64,000 nucleotides of DNA, taken from Chryseobacterium candidae (GTDB taxonomy: Bacteria > Bacteroidota > Bacteroidia > Flavobacteriales > Weeksellaceae). The notes under the pieces were generated by a model. It was not told the DNA's origin and did no database searches. It was given only the letters and a program-made list of their open reading frames with translations. The stretch covers positions 100,455 to 164,454 of the forward strand of contig NZ_SDLV01000016.1 in the NCBI RefSeq assembly GCF_004916905.1, given 5' to 3'. Shown here one piece after another: positions 9,382-17,565 of the stretch; the first letter of the stretch is position 1, and every line of letters begins with the position of its first letter. Made by a program: the position numbers and the translations under genes.

Positions 9382-9645
9382 AGTTAATTGGTTTTAAGTT
9401 ACCCTTAAAGTTACTAATAATTTTCTGATTATCATTGTGTTTAAGTCAATAAAATTTGTTGATTAATATTCTGTTTCCGATAGATTGGGACAATGTTTAA
9501 TAATTATTATTGAACAGGTGTTTAATTTTAACAATTGGATAATGTATGTCTTTTTGAAACCTTGACACCTCTTTCGTTTTGTTTTCCGTTTGAAGACAGA
9601 ATACCATAAACAAAAACTTCAAATTGCGAGTTTTTTTATTATCTG

Positions 9646-9667
9646 CCACACGAAAGGATTCGTTCGG
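9646..9667. repeat. Short hairpin repeat CCACACGAAAGGATTCGT
   Basis: A 22-bp palindrome-like unit (CCACACGAA, AGGA, TTCGTTCGG). The same unit occurs at 11337-11358 and 13004-13025 upstream of two orphan Rhs tips, there with a better paired right arm (TTCGTGCGG). Here it abuts a truncated regulator gene, so it seems to mark rearrangement joints. Confidence 0.65.
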
Positions 9668-9692
9668 GAGCGCGGGTGAGGAAGTAAAACGA

Positions 9693-9863
9693 TCTATTGA
9701 CATGACCACGCAACTGGCAGAAGCCTTAGAAGTATCTCTGGATTATCTCGTACGGTCTACGGATGTTCTTTTGAAAAAAAATATCGTCTCTAAAATTCTC
9801 GACATCCAAAAACTAAAAGAGAACGACAGACAACACGTCTTCGCTCTTCCTGATACAAACTAA
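9693..9863 (+). pseudogene. C-terminal remnant of an XRE-family regulator
   Basis: The reading IDMTTQLAEALEVSLDYLVR, then STDVLLKKNIVSKILDIQKLKENDRQHVFALPD, matches the second half of a common flavobacterial XRE regulator (end of the HTH fold plus C-terminal helix). The first HTH helices are missing; upstream sequence is the hairpin repeat at 9646 and unrelated DNA. The usual continuation after HVFALLD is also lost by a premature TAA. It is therefore a relic and should not bind DNA. Confidence 0.65.
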
Positions 9864-9876
9864 ATTGCAAAGCATT

Positions 9877-9925
9877 ATGTAATACCCAAACCCCTCGCAA
9901 ATTGCAAGGGGTTTGGGTATTACAT
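9877..9925. terminator. Strong bidirectional hairpin terminator
   Basis: A perfect 19-bp inverted repeat (ATGTAATACCCAAACCCCT at 9877-9895 and its complement at 9907-9925) encloses a loop that itself contains GCAA-A-TTGC. It ends the leftward lipoprotein gene at 9935 and the remnant regulator on the other strand. Confidence 0.8.
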
Positions 9926-9934
9926 GGCTTAAAT

Positions 9935-10366
9935 TTACATAAAAGAACGAGCTTTATTAGTATATTCAATTTTATAATGATTTTTATCTTTTCCAATATA
10001 TATAAACTTATATTTTGGCAATTGTTCTTTATTCAATTTTATTTCCTGCTTCTTGTCAATAGTGATAATAATTTCTTTATCATTAAAAATTACACAAGCG
10101 GTTGTAAATCCAAGCATTGGCATAGTTTTACCTCTTTTATCAAGAATTAAACTATCTCCATTTTTGACTGTTATGATATTGTCAAATTCAGATGTAAAGG
10201 TTAAGAAAGATTTGTTTTTATCGTGTGCATTAAATTTTTTAATCATAACTTTTGAACGTACATTATCAACAACGTCCATCTTCGTTCCGTATATTTCGGA
10301 TGTTTTTACAGTTGAACAACTGATAAAAACAAATAAGCAAAAGATTATTATATTAAATTTTTTCAT
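9935..10366 (-). CDS. Small lipoprotein, candidate immunity protein for Rhs tip 1
   Basis: A 143-residue protein with a lipoprotein signal (MKKFNIIIFCLFVFIS, Cys). It begins 3 bp after the stop of the orphan Rhs tip with a metallopeptidase domain. Toxin genes of Rhs type are normally followed directly by their immunity gene, and all three orphan tips here are followed by a lipoprotein, so an immunity role in the periplasm is the best guess. The family is not one I recognise. Confidence 0.65.
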   Translation of the reverse strand: MKKFNIIIFCLFVFISCSTVKTSEIYGTKMDVVDNVRSKVMIKKFNAHDKNKSFLTFTSEFDNIITVKNGDSLILDKRGKTMPMLGFTTACVIFNDKEIIITIDKKQEIKLNKEQLPKYKFIYIGKDKNHYKIEYTNKARSFM

Positions 10367-10369
10367 TAT

Positions 10370-11323
10370 CTAGTTTTTTGGTTGTTGTTCTTCTACTAAC
10401 TTTATAGCATTAGTTCTTTGTTCTGGAGTTATTTTTGTTCCAGGACCTCCCTCTCTCATTAAGTTGTCTGGAGTAGATTTTAAAGTTGCTTTATCATTAT
10501 GACGAGTTCCTAATGTATGGCCTGTTTCATGAGCTCCTGTTTTAGCGACATCAGATCTATTCTTATTATCAAAATTTAATTGATCCTTCTTTTCATCCCA
10601 ACCGAGCCCGTCCGTAGTAATAACATTGATTTGAGTTCTATTGGTCTGTGTATTGTTGTTGGTATCGGTAATTCCGTTGGTATAGTATGTAGCATCCGTA
10701 TTCTCTCCATTTTTAAAATCATCAACATTATTAGAATCATACCCTATATTATAATCCCAAATCATAGTAGATTTATCGCTCTGGCTAAACGTAATATTAA
10801 CTTGATTACCAGCAGAGTCTTTTCCGCCAAAAGAAGAAACGATTTGAGCTTCTCGTTCTTTTAACAAGGTAGACATTTGCGCATTAGAAAGAACCCCTCC
10901 CGTATTATTTACAGGCTTGTATGTAAGATGTAAATTGACAGTTTTATTTTCCAAGTTCCTACTCGCTACCCATTCTAATCCTTCTAATTCTCTACCGTCA
11001 ATTACACGATTTTCTGCAAATGCATAGGTGCTATTATATGGAAAAGATTCCGCAAGCGGATCAATATTAAAGAACCTTCCCACATCGGGCATATAATTTC
11101 TCCACTTAAACGAGTAAAAACCAGTCTCCTGTAATTCCTGTCCTTGAAACTTATACTTTTTAAAACTATCCTGTCCAAAATAAGCATTTCCTGTTTTCAA
11201 ATGATTCATACCGAATGGGTAATAATCATTACTGTCTACAATTTCAAGAACGCCTGTGCTGTTTTTGGCAAAGCTCACACGGACATTTCCTAGGTGATCT
11301 TTGTATTGATAAATATAACTAAT
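10370..11323 (-). pseudogene. Orphan Rhs tip 1 with zinc-metallopeptidase C-terminal domain
   Basis: Rhs-type sequence begins near 11323 (ISYIYQYKDHLGNVRVSF) without a start codon of its own and runs through the Rhs core end (GRFFNIDPLAE) into a unique C-terminal domain. Counting from the GTG at 11278, that domain contains HETGHTLGTRH (His250, Glu251, His254, His260), the HExxHxxGxxH zinc site of metzincins. No signal peptide or YD-repeat shell is present, so this is a silent or displaced toxin cassette that would need recombination into a full Rhs gene. Candidate immunity gene: 9935-10366. Confidence 0.75.
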
Positions 11324-11367
11324 TGTTAAAATACTACCACACGAAAGGATTCGTGCGGCAGCTTGGG
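11149..11367. repeat. 219-bp direct repeat, copy 1
   Basis: This segment matches 12816-13034 with constant offset 1667 and only a few substitutions (for example ATAAGCAT versus ATAGGCAT). It encodes the end of the Rhs shell (YQYKDHLGNVR through QDSFKKYK) plus 44 bp of non-coding sequence ending in the CCACACGAAAGGATTCGTGC hairpin and GGCAGCTTGGG. It is a natural substrate for homologous recombination between tips. Confidence 0.85.
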
Positions 11368-11417
11368 GACCGCGAACAATAGTAGTGCAATCACTTTAAC
11401 GATTTCATTTTTGATGG

Positions 11418-11442
11418 GGCTATCCAAACTTTTTGGACAGCC
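11418..11442 (+). terminator. Hairpin terminator
   Basis: GGCTATCCAAA and TTTGGACAGCC form an 11-bp stem with one wobble or mismatch, followed by TCTTTTT on the plus strand. It lies in the gap between Rhs tip 1 and the immunity gene of tip 2. A second small stem (GGAC-ACAA-GTCC, about 11463-11476) and a 14-bp piece of Rhs coding sequence (ACATCGGGCATAT, about 11480) follow, suggesting a rearranged joint. Confidence 0.55.
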
Positions 11443-11488
11443 TCTTTTTATTTCTGGTCACGGACACAAGTCCGCGACATCGGGCATA

Positions 11489-11941
11489 TTATCTTCCTAA
11501 TTTAGAGATGATTTTTTCTTTAAAAAGTTTTGTAGACTGCTCATTCTCTTCTTTCGATAAATCCTTATTAATTTCTTGCCAATTTCCTAAAGATAATCCA
11601 TTTTGAATACTTATAAGACCAATTCTTGTTTTATCCAAAACATCTTCTCTTACATAAAAATACATAATTTGATTACTTTCTTTTATGAAAATATAAAAAA
11701 CAATATATCCATTTTTTAAGGTTTTATCTTGTAATAAAGTTTCCCTCCCTGCCCATTCAAATGGAGGAACTTGTAAGTCTGTATTTGTTTTGAGACTATC
11801 TATTTTATAAATTACTTTATCTTTTGGTAATTTTATCTCAAAAACTTCTGCATAAGGATAACTTCCTGCCGAAAATTTGTTTACGTCTTTGCAAGAAAAT
11901 ACAATTATCAGAAAGACTAAATTTACAATTTTGTATCTCAT
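11489..11941 (-). CDS. Small lipoprotein, candidate immunity protein for Rhs tip 2
   Basis: A 150-residue protein with lipoprotein signal MRYKIVNLVFLIIVFSC. It overlaps the stop of the PLA2-like Rhs tip by one base (11941), so the two are coupled. The body contains a beta-rich segment (NGYIVFYIFIKESNQIMYFYV) and an acidic/basic helical tail. I infer an immunity role from position and lipidation; no family match is recognised. Confidence 0.65.
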   Translation of the reverse strand: MRYKIVNLVFLIIVFSCKDVNKFSAGSYPYAEVFEIKLPKDKVIYKIDSLKTNTDLQVPPFEWAGRETLLQDKTLKNGYIVFYIFIKESNQIMYFYVREDVLDKTRIGLISIQNGLSLGNWQEINKDLSKEENEQSTKLFKEKIISKLGR

Positions 11942-12990
11942 TATTTTTTCGGAGTATTAGATACTCCTTTATTTGAAGTTTTATAATCTTGATAAATATT
12001 ATAAATAGCATTGCCGTCTGTGGCAAGTTTGAAAATTGTTTTAGGTGCAGCTGCAATCCCTAAACCAACACCAACCATTCCCGCTGCTTGTTTATCTGCG
12101 CTTGTTGCTCCATTAAATGGATTAAGAGCTATTTTTAGTTCTTGTGCTACAAATTTATAATCAGCTCCAATAGCTCTTGTATCAGTAAGTAGTCCCATAG
12201 CTCCCTCTGTTCCTAAATTATCATATCTTCTGTCGTGTCCTATTGCTGGATATTCAGACTGGAATAAAGGACTGTATTGATAACTCCAATCACCTCCATA
12301 TGTTTTAGGATTATCTCCTCCAGGATAAGTAAGTCCAAATAAATTTTTGTAAAGCGTACCTGGATTTAGACAATCAGAACAATTACTAAAAATTGTTTTA
12401 TCTCTTACTTCTATATTTTGTGTATTATCCATTACATTTCCACTCGCATCAGTTACAGTGCCATTATTATGTAATGTATATTGAAACTCTCCATCAGCTT
12501 GACCGTTTGTTGTACTTGTAACAGTAGAGCCTTCTCCCAAATGTTGAGCATTTTCTCCATAAGCAGCCGTTGCATCAGCTTGAGATTTTACAGAAGCATC
12601 GTAGAATACTTGACTTCCTCTTCTTACCCAATCACTTTCTGATCTTCCATCGGGATCAATAAATCTTATCGGATTGTTTATGGCATAGTTATAAGGTGTA
12701 AACCTTCTGTTTTTCTCCGCTAGCGGATCTACGACGCCCCATCTTCCAATATCCGGCATATAGAATCTCGCTCCGTAATCATACATGCCAGTCTCCTGCA
12801 GCTCCTTTCCATTGTACTTATACTTTTTAAAACTATCCTGTCCAAAATAGGCATTTCCTGTTTTCAAATGATTCATACCAAAAGGATAATAATCATTACT
12901 GTCTACAATTTCAAGAACGCCTGTGCTGTTTTTGGCAAAGCTCACACGGACATTTCCTAGGTGATCTTTGTATTGATAAATATAACTAAT
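11941..12990 (-). pseudogene. Orphan Rhs tip 2 with phospholipase A2-like C-terminal domain
   Basis: Rhs sequence starts near 12990 (ISYIYQYKDHLGNVR) and includes the core end [20 protein letters not shown] and the [12 protein letters not shown] junction. The frame stays open upstream to an ATG at 13146, but those 52 residues come from the antisense of another gene. The unique domain contains YPAIGHDRRYD and, about 20 residues on, GADYKF, which resembles the His-Asp catalytic pair and second Asp of prokaryotic phospholipase A2-type domains. Without the Rhs shell this is a cassette, not a deliverable toxin. Confidence 0.7.
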
Positions 12991-13034
12991 TGTTAAAATA
13001 CTACCACACGAAAGGATTCGTGCGGCAGCTTGGG
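12816..13034. repeat. 219-bp direct repeat, copy 2
   Basis: Second copy of the 11149-11367 repeat, ending in CCACACGAAAGGATTCGTGC (13004-13023) and GGCAGCTTGGG. Beyond 13034 the two copies diverge completely, which defines a sharp recombination edge. Confidence 0.85.
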
Positions 13035-13042
13035 TCGCAGGT

Positions 13043-13390
13043 TCAGTCTTGTTTAAATTGTATATTATTACATTTATTTTTCTCATACCAATCCAACCAA
13101 ATCTGCTTATCTTTTTCATAGGCACCATAAGGATATATTCTGCCATAATTCAACATTGTTTCAGATGACACATGTGTATAAAGTGATATAAACTTAAGAG
13201 ATTTATGAAAAATTTCATTCTGATTTTTATTAATCAAGTTGTCTATAATATCTATATTTTTAAAAAATTCATTTTTAAATTTTTCATTTTCTATGCATTG
13301 AGAATTTTCATTATATGAAGCTCTTTTTTTTGTTATAGAACATGAAAAGCAAAAGGATACTATAAAGAAAATCTTTAACAAATTTTTCAT
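13043..13390 (-). CDS. Small lipoprotein, candidate immunity protein for Rhs tip 3
   Basis: A 115-residue protein with lipoprotein signal MKNLLKIFFIVSFCFSC, followed by a Lys/Asn-rich helical region and a C-terminal WLDWYEKNKC. It starts 3 bp after the stop of Rhs tip 3, so it is probably the matching immunity gene. Its 3' end lies 8 bp from the repeat copy 2. Confidence 0.65.
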   Translation of the reverse strand: MKNLLKIFFIVSFCFSCSITKKRASYNENSQCIENEKFKNEFFKNIDIIDNLINKNQNEIFHKSLKFISLYTHVSSETMLNYGRIYPYGAYEKDKQIWLDWYEKNKCNNIQFKQD

Positions 13391-13393
13391 AGT

Positions 13394-14242
13394 TTATGGT
13401 ATAGGTTTTTTATTAACATTAATTCCTCCTGATGAAGTAGTAGTTATAGTTTGTTCTGTAACTGTGTTTTTACTATCGATAAATCTATCAGCTCCTCCTG
13501 TTGTATTCTCAATTCTAGTATTTCCATTTACCTTATTTTCTGCTCCTTTTGCAATATTATGAGAAGCCTCATAATCTACCGCTACTCCGCCAGAGGTTTT
13601 TCCAAGATCTCCAGCATTTAAACTCAACTTGGCTTTCTCATGCTGCTCAACAGTTGAATGAATTAGTGCTCCTGCACTCGTAGCTCCACCGTTTCCCGCT
13701 TTGTCGAATTCTGCAATATCTGCAATATCAATTTTATTTGTAACCCAGCTATCAACAATTGTATTTACATCATTCTCTACAACTTCTTGTTTCACTACAT
13801 CACTACTATTTACAACATTTGAATATTCTTGGTAAAATGCTTTTTGTTCGGCTGTCATTTCTATACCTAGACTACCAATTCCAGTTGAAACAAGACTAAC
13901 TTTTCCGGAACTATCCACATTTGCTATATAAAAACCTCCTGTCCCTTTAGAGATTTCATTCTTATATTTTTCAATTACTCCTGCACTTCCTGTAATAATA
14001 ATATCATTAACACCACGTCCGTCAGGATCTATGAATCTAATTGGATTATTTACTGCGTAGTTGTAAGGCGACCATCTACGATATTGTTCTGCCAGCGGAT
14101 CTACAACACCCCATCTTCCGATATCTGGCATATAGAATCTGGCTCCGTAATCATACATTCCTGTCTCTTGAAGCTCCTTACCATTGTACTTATACTTATA
14201 CGCCTTTTTTAAACCTTCGATATGTGAATACGTGTTGATCAA
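13394..14242 (-). pseudogene. Orphan Rhs tip 3 with unrecognised C-terminal domain
   Basis: Rhs homology starts near 14200 ([19 protein letters not shown]) and includes [15 protein letters not shown] and [13 protein letters not shown]. The few residues before it are not Rhs and begin with TTG, so there is no genuine start. The tip domain of about 200 residues carries conserved-looking [18 protein letters not shown] and [20 protein letters not shown] blocks rich in His and Glu. I do not recognise the toxin family; the spaced His/Glu residues could bind metal. Confidence 0.65.
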
Positions 14243-14354
14243 AGTTTTTGCCTTAATACTAATAGCGAAAGTAAGTTTATTTCGTCAATTATCATAATTT
14301 GGAAAGACAAAAAAAATATCAAAACCGAAAATTTAAATACTGTGGTTATGATGA

Positions 14355-14501
14355 TTATGGTTTAATCCTAACTATTTTATCATCTTGCATGATAACCAAT
14401 TCGCTATTCATTTTCTTTTTGAATTCGATTAGTTTCTCATAAACCTTATCCATACCCGCTAAAATCTTAGCTTGGTTTTCTGTGCTTTTATATGGTTTCA
14501 T
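14355..14501 (-). CDS. 48-residue conserved-looking small protein
   Basis: An ATG at 14501 opens a 48-codon frame ending in TAA. The product starts MKPYKSTENQAKILAGMDKV and continues YEKLIEFKKKMNSELVIMQD, ending DKIVRIKP. It reads as a helix followed by a two-strand hairpin. Codon usage and amino-acid pattern look real. It sits alone in the 460-bp gap between Rhs tip 3 and the toxin-antitoxin pair. Function unknown. Confidence 0.6.
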   Translation of the reverse strand: MKPYKSTENQAKILAGMDKVYEKLIEFKKKMNSELVIMQDDKIVRIKP

Positions 14502-14705
14502 TATTATATTTTTCTAGTTTATTGAATTTATTATTTTGTTGTTTACATTTAAAAAAGCAACTTTACGAAAGTAGTTAAAATTTCATATATATGTGTAGGT
14601 CATCAAACACAATTATCTTGAATATCATATTGCAGTACAATCTGCAAAGTCCTCATCAGATTATTGAAACTTTTCATCCTTTTTAATATTCAGTACGATT
14701 TTTGT

Positions 14706-14713
14706 TATATTTG
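14706..14713 (+). promoter_or_regulatory. Probable -7 box of the toxin-antitoxin operon
   Basis: TATATTTG matches TAnnTTTG and lies 19 bp before the antitoxin ATG at 14732. Confidence 0.45.
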
Positions 14714-14731
14714 TATATAAAATGTTTTGTG

Positions 14732-14995
14732 ATGGAAGCAATGAATTTCACAAGGGAGCAATTAGCTCAATATATTCTGAATAATGCAAAAGATTCCGTA
14801 ATTGATAAAATAAAAGCTCTCTTGGAAAAAGAGGACGAAACTGTTGCATATACAACAAAAGGACAGCCTTTAAATAAAAAAGAATACATTTCTCATATTG
14901 AAACGATCAGCAAAAAAATTGATAACGGGGCAAAAACTTATACTTCAGATGAAGTAAAGGAGTATGTATTGAACCGAAAGGCAAGATTAGGATAG
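14732..14995 (+). CDS. Antitoxin of a ParDE/RelBE-type module
   Basis: An 87-residue acidic protein (starting MEAMNFTREQLAQYILNN) placed 6 bp before a RelE/ParE-like toxin. I prefer the ATG at 14732; a second ATG at 14741 is possible. The C-terminal part (SDEVKEYVLNRKARLG) is helical and would be the toxin-wrapping segment. As in other such modules it should bind the toxin and its own promoter. Confidence 0.75.
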   Translation: MEAMNFTREQLAQYILNNAKDSVIDKIKALLEKEDETVAYTTKGQPLNKKEYISHIETISKKIDNGAKTYTSDEVKEYVLNRKARLG

Positions 14996-15001
14996 AATAG
15001 A

Positions 15002-15304
15002 ATGATGCAGAAAGTTGTTTGGTCGGATAATGCGAAAAAATCTTTAGCTGATATTTACGACTACATTTTTGAGAATAGTCCACAAAATGCAGAGCATGTA
15101 ATTGATACACTGTTAGAATTAGGAAATTCATTAGAGGATTCAAGATTCGATTATTCCAAAGATTTAATAATTGATAATGACAGATTTAGATTTATTCCTA
15201 AATGGAGTTATAAGATTATTTACGAAAGAAAAAATAATGAAGTGAGAATAATAGATGTTTTTGGAACTAAACAAAACCCTGAAATTTTAAAGAAATATAA
15301 ATAA
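15002..15304 (+). CDS. RelE/ParE-family toxin
   Basis: A 100-residue protein with the ParE/RelE fold pattern: VVWSDNAKKSLADIYDYIFE (first strand and helix), FRFIPKWSYKIIYERKNNEVRIIDVFGTKQNP (core strands ending in a typical FxTRQNP-like motif). ParE members poison gyrase and RelE members cut ribosome-bound mRNA; the sequence does not decide between them. It follows its antitoxin by 6 bp. Confidence 0.85.
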   Translation: MMQKVVWSDNAKKSLADIYDYIFENSPQNAEHVIDTLLELGNSLEDSRFDYSKDLIIDNDRFRFIPKWSYKIIYERKNNEVRIIDVFGTKQNPEILKKYK

Positions 15305-15572
15305 CTTGTAATACCTACAATTTGTAAAAAAAATCGAACGTTTTTTCTTTTGTTTTTTCTTAATCGGTGGCAGGTTTATATAAATAAGAAGCGTTAATTT
15401 CTCTTATCTTAAATAGAAGCCACCAAAGCTAACTTATTTTAAAGGGTGTAAGGAAACTGCATTGATGATAGTATCATTTGATACTATATATTATTATATT
15501 ACAATGAGGGCACATTATTTCAGATTATTTTTGACTATTACTTTGATAACTAACTCTTCGTATAATACTGCT
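15305..15572. other. Intergenic region at the edge of the dnd cluster
   Basis: No gene seen. It holds a spaced inverted pair GGTGGC / GCCACC (about 15366-15425) and a short palindrome TAGTATCATTTGATACTA (15468-15486). It separates the toxin-antitoxin operon from the 3' end of dndB and may hold a terminator or an old attachment site; neither is proven. Confidence 0.4.
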
Positions 15573-16817
15573 TTAGGATAGGGTAATTTTTCTTTCTGGC
15601 AAATCAATTGTATCATTTTTTAATACCTGTCTATAGTCTTGCAATAATTTTTCTTTATCAACCCTATTGCCCAACAAATAAAGAATCAGATTAAATGCAA
15701 GTGATTGATTGGCACCTTTTGCCTCCATTTTTTTATTGTTCCAAAGGATTTTATTCAAATCAGTTTCAGGAGCAACAAAATTTATTTTTGTAATATCACT
15801 TTTGAACTCATCTTTGGTTTTATTTTTTATGTAATATTGGTATATTTTGGATAATAATGTAATTCCAATAGGTCGAAACAAAATGTATTTATTGTCCTTG
15901 CGTAAGTTTTCTAATGTAACGGTCTTATCAATAAAGAATTTTTTATACTCTGGAATTATATCAATCACAGTATCAAAAAAATCGAATACAATATCTTTTA
16001 AATCTTCAATATTCTTTTCGTCCCAATCGTCTGTACCCTTATGTTTTTTATATAGCGGTTTTAGTTTAGTTACAACAGTATTGAGGTTGGTAAGGTTAGT
16101 GAAATGCTCCTTATCATCAAATTTCAAATTTGTTGCTTCGTGAAGATGGTCAATTAGATTTCCATTATCAAAATATTTGTATCCTGCATAAACCCGTCTA
16201 GTAACTATGTGACTTAGTGTTTCTTCATCAATAATTATTTGGTCTTTCTTTGGTACAGGTTTAGCTTTTCTATTAATGTCTGAAAATAGTTGACGGGTTC
16301 GTTTTTTTCCTAATTCATCATCAATATGAGCAACAAGAATTACTGGATATCTGTCTTTATCTATTTCTTGCTTTTCACCCTTTATTTCATCTTTATTGTT
16401 TACAGCGTATTGTATACCTGCAATTCTATGCTGACCATCTATTGCAAACATTTGTTCGTTACCAAGAAATTCTAACAAACCGATATTACTTTTAAATTCG
16501 TCTGAATCACCCCCTAATTCAATAATTTTATTTTCGACAATGAATTCGTGCCAGTCAGGCAGTCCTCCATATACGCCAATTACAATAGAATTAAAAAATC
16601 TACTTTCTCTTGTAAAAAGATATTTTGCAATCTCTTTGGCTCTTGCTCGTAAAGTTCTTTGTAATTCTTCATCCAAAGATTTTGCTTCTCTAATATCTTT
16701 TGCTGGTTTTACCCATTCAACAATTTGCGAAGCAGACATAAATGAAGAATAATATATCCAATCTCCAATTTGACCTCTTACACAAGGTAAAATTAATTTA
16801 CTTTTTATCATTTCCAT
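15573..16817 (-). CDS. dndB: DNA phosphorothioation regulator DndB (DGQHR protein)
   Basis: A 414-residue protein with the family signature DGQHR at residues 127-131 (FAIDGQHRIAGI) and the downstream LFSDINRKAKPVPKKDQI block. DndB is the accessory protein of the Dnd system that binds near the dnd promoter or the modification complex and limits the modification frequency. Here it is the last gene of the leftward cluster rather than the first, and overlaps the GIY-YIG gene by 10 bp, which indicates co-translation. Confidence 0.88.
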   Translation of the reverse strand: MEMIKSKLILPCVRGQIGDWIYYSSFMSASQIVEWVKPAKDIREAKSLDEELQRTLRARAKEIAKYLFTRESRFFNSIVIGVYGGLPDWHEFIVENKIIELGGDSDEFKSNIGLLEFLGNEQMFAIDGQHRIAGIQYAVNNKDEIKGEKQEIDKDRYPVILVAHIDDELGKKRTRQLFSDINRKAKPVPKKDQIIIDEETLSHIVTRRVYAGYKYFDNGNLIDHLHEATNLKFDDKEHFTNLTNLNTVVTKLKPLYKKHKGTDDWDEKNIEDLKDIVFDFFDTVIDIIPEYKKFFIDKTVTLENLRKDNKYILFRPIGITLLSKIYQYYIKNKTKDEFKSDITKINFVAPETDLNKILWNNKKMEAKGANQSLAFNLILYLLGNRVDKEKLLQDYRQVLKNDTIDLPERKITLS

Positions 16818-17386
16818 AAGCTTCTGCTTTTTTTTGTTAGTGGTTCATAGGCTGCATCACTATAGGGCGCTGAAAAAAATTCTGTTAATGCGGTTTCAAT
16901 TTTTAATAAATCCTTATAGTCATCACCTTTGTAAAAGGTGTAAACCACATATAAATCGTCATAATACAATTGAATAAGTTTATGAATGTTTTCTCTTTTC
17001 TCAAGCTTTGAAATTTGGTAGTAATCATTTAGCCTATCCTTTAATGGTCGTTCTTTTCCTTTGTCTCCTGAAATTCCTACATAAAGAACAGTCTGAGGAA
17101 GGTTAAATATTAAATTTTTTGGAGAAACGACAAATAAATAAATTCCAATATCATCAGTAGAAATATGCTCGTTAAAATCTTTTAAATCTGCATATTTAAT
17201 TGGGGCACTCCAATTAAATGCTTCTTCTTTTAGTTCTTCATATTTTTTGTTTGCCCACCAAGGATCAACTCTGTAGGTTTTGTGAGTGTAAAAAACTTGT
17301 CTTTTATCATAATCTAAATTATTGTAGAAGTCATTTTCTCTTCTTAAATGCGCATCCAATAAATCAAATGTTTTTTGTTTTATCAT
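16808..17386 (-). CDS. GIY-YIG nuclease-fold protein in the dnd cluster
   Basis: Starting at the ATG at 17386 (192 residues; an upstream TTG is also in frame), the protein shows GIY at residues 81-83, YVG at 102-104 (VLYVGISG), an Arg-rich helix (RPLKDRLNDYY) and a later Glu helix (IETALTEFF), the order of the GIY-YIG catalytic core. A 70-residue N-terminal extension precedes it. GIY-YIG enzymes cut DNA one strand at a time. Its place between dndE and dndB suggests a part in phosphorothioate-linked restriction, by inference only. Confidence 0.7.
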   Translation of the reverse strand: MIKQKTFDLLDAHLRRENDFYNNLDYDKRQVFYTHKTYRVDPWWANKKYEELKEEAFNWSAPIKYADLKDFNEHISTDDIGIYLFVVSPKNLIFNLPQTVLYVGISGDKGKERPLKDRLNDYYQISKLEKRENIHKLIQLYYDDLYVVYTFYKGDDYKDLLKIETALTEFFSAPYSDAAYEPLTKKSRSLWK

Positions 17387-17421
17387 ACTCAACTTGCATA
17401 AAATTTTTTCAATTCAAACAA

Positions 17422-17559
17422 CTAATCTTTTGTAAATTCCTTAATATTGGAAATAGCTTGATTTTGGATTTTCTCAAGGTTTCCTGTTGCTGTGATTCTG
17501 TCTTTGTCATTAAGTCCAAGGAATTTATTAATGGCTTTTGAATTTAATATCCAATCCAT
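17422..17559 (-). CDS. 45-residue duplicate of the DndE-ATPase C-terminus
   Basis: A short frame with ATG at 17559 and TAG at 17422. Its product (MDWILNSKAINKFLGLNDKD, later NQAISNIKEFTKD) aligns with the last 45 residues of the upstream DndE-ATPase (SVSKFLGAGEKQRGKINRSM, later RQAISNIKEF). It starts 6 bp past that gene's stop. It is either the remnant of a second copy of the gene or a small binding tail produced as a separate peptide. Confidence 0.55.
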   Translation of the reverse strand: MDWILNSKAINKFLGLNDKDRITATGNLEKIQNQAISNIKEFTKD

Positions 17560-17565
17560 AGAATT

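Noticed and set aside
13043..13146. N-terminal 52 residues of Rhs tip 2 as a genuine start region
   Set aside because: They come from the same strand as, and in another frame of, the lipoprotein gene at 13043-13390 and have no Rhs similarity or signal peptide.
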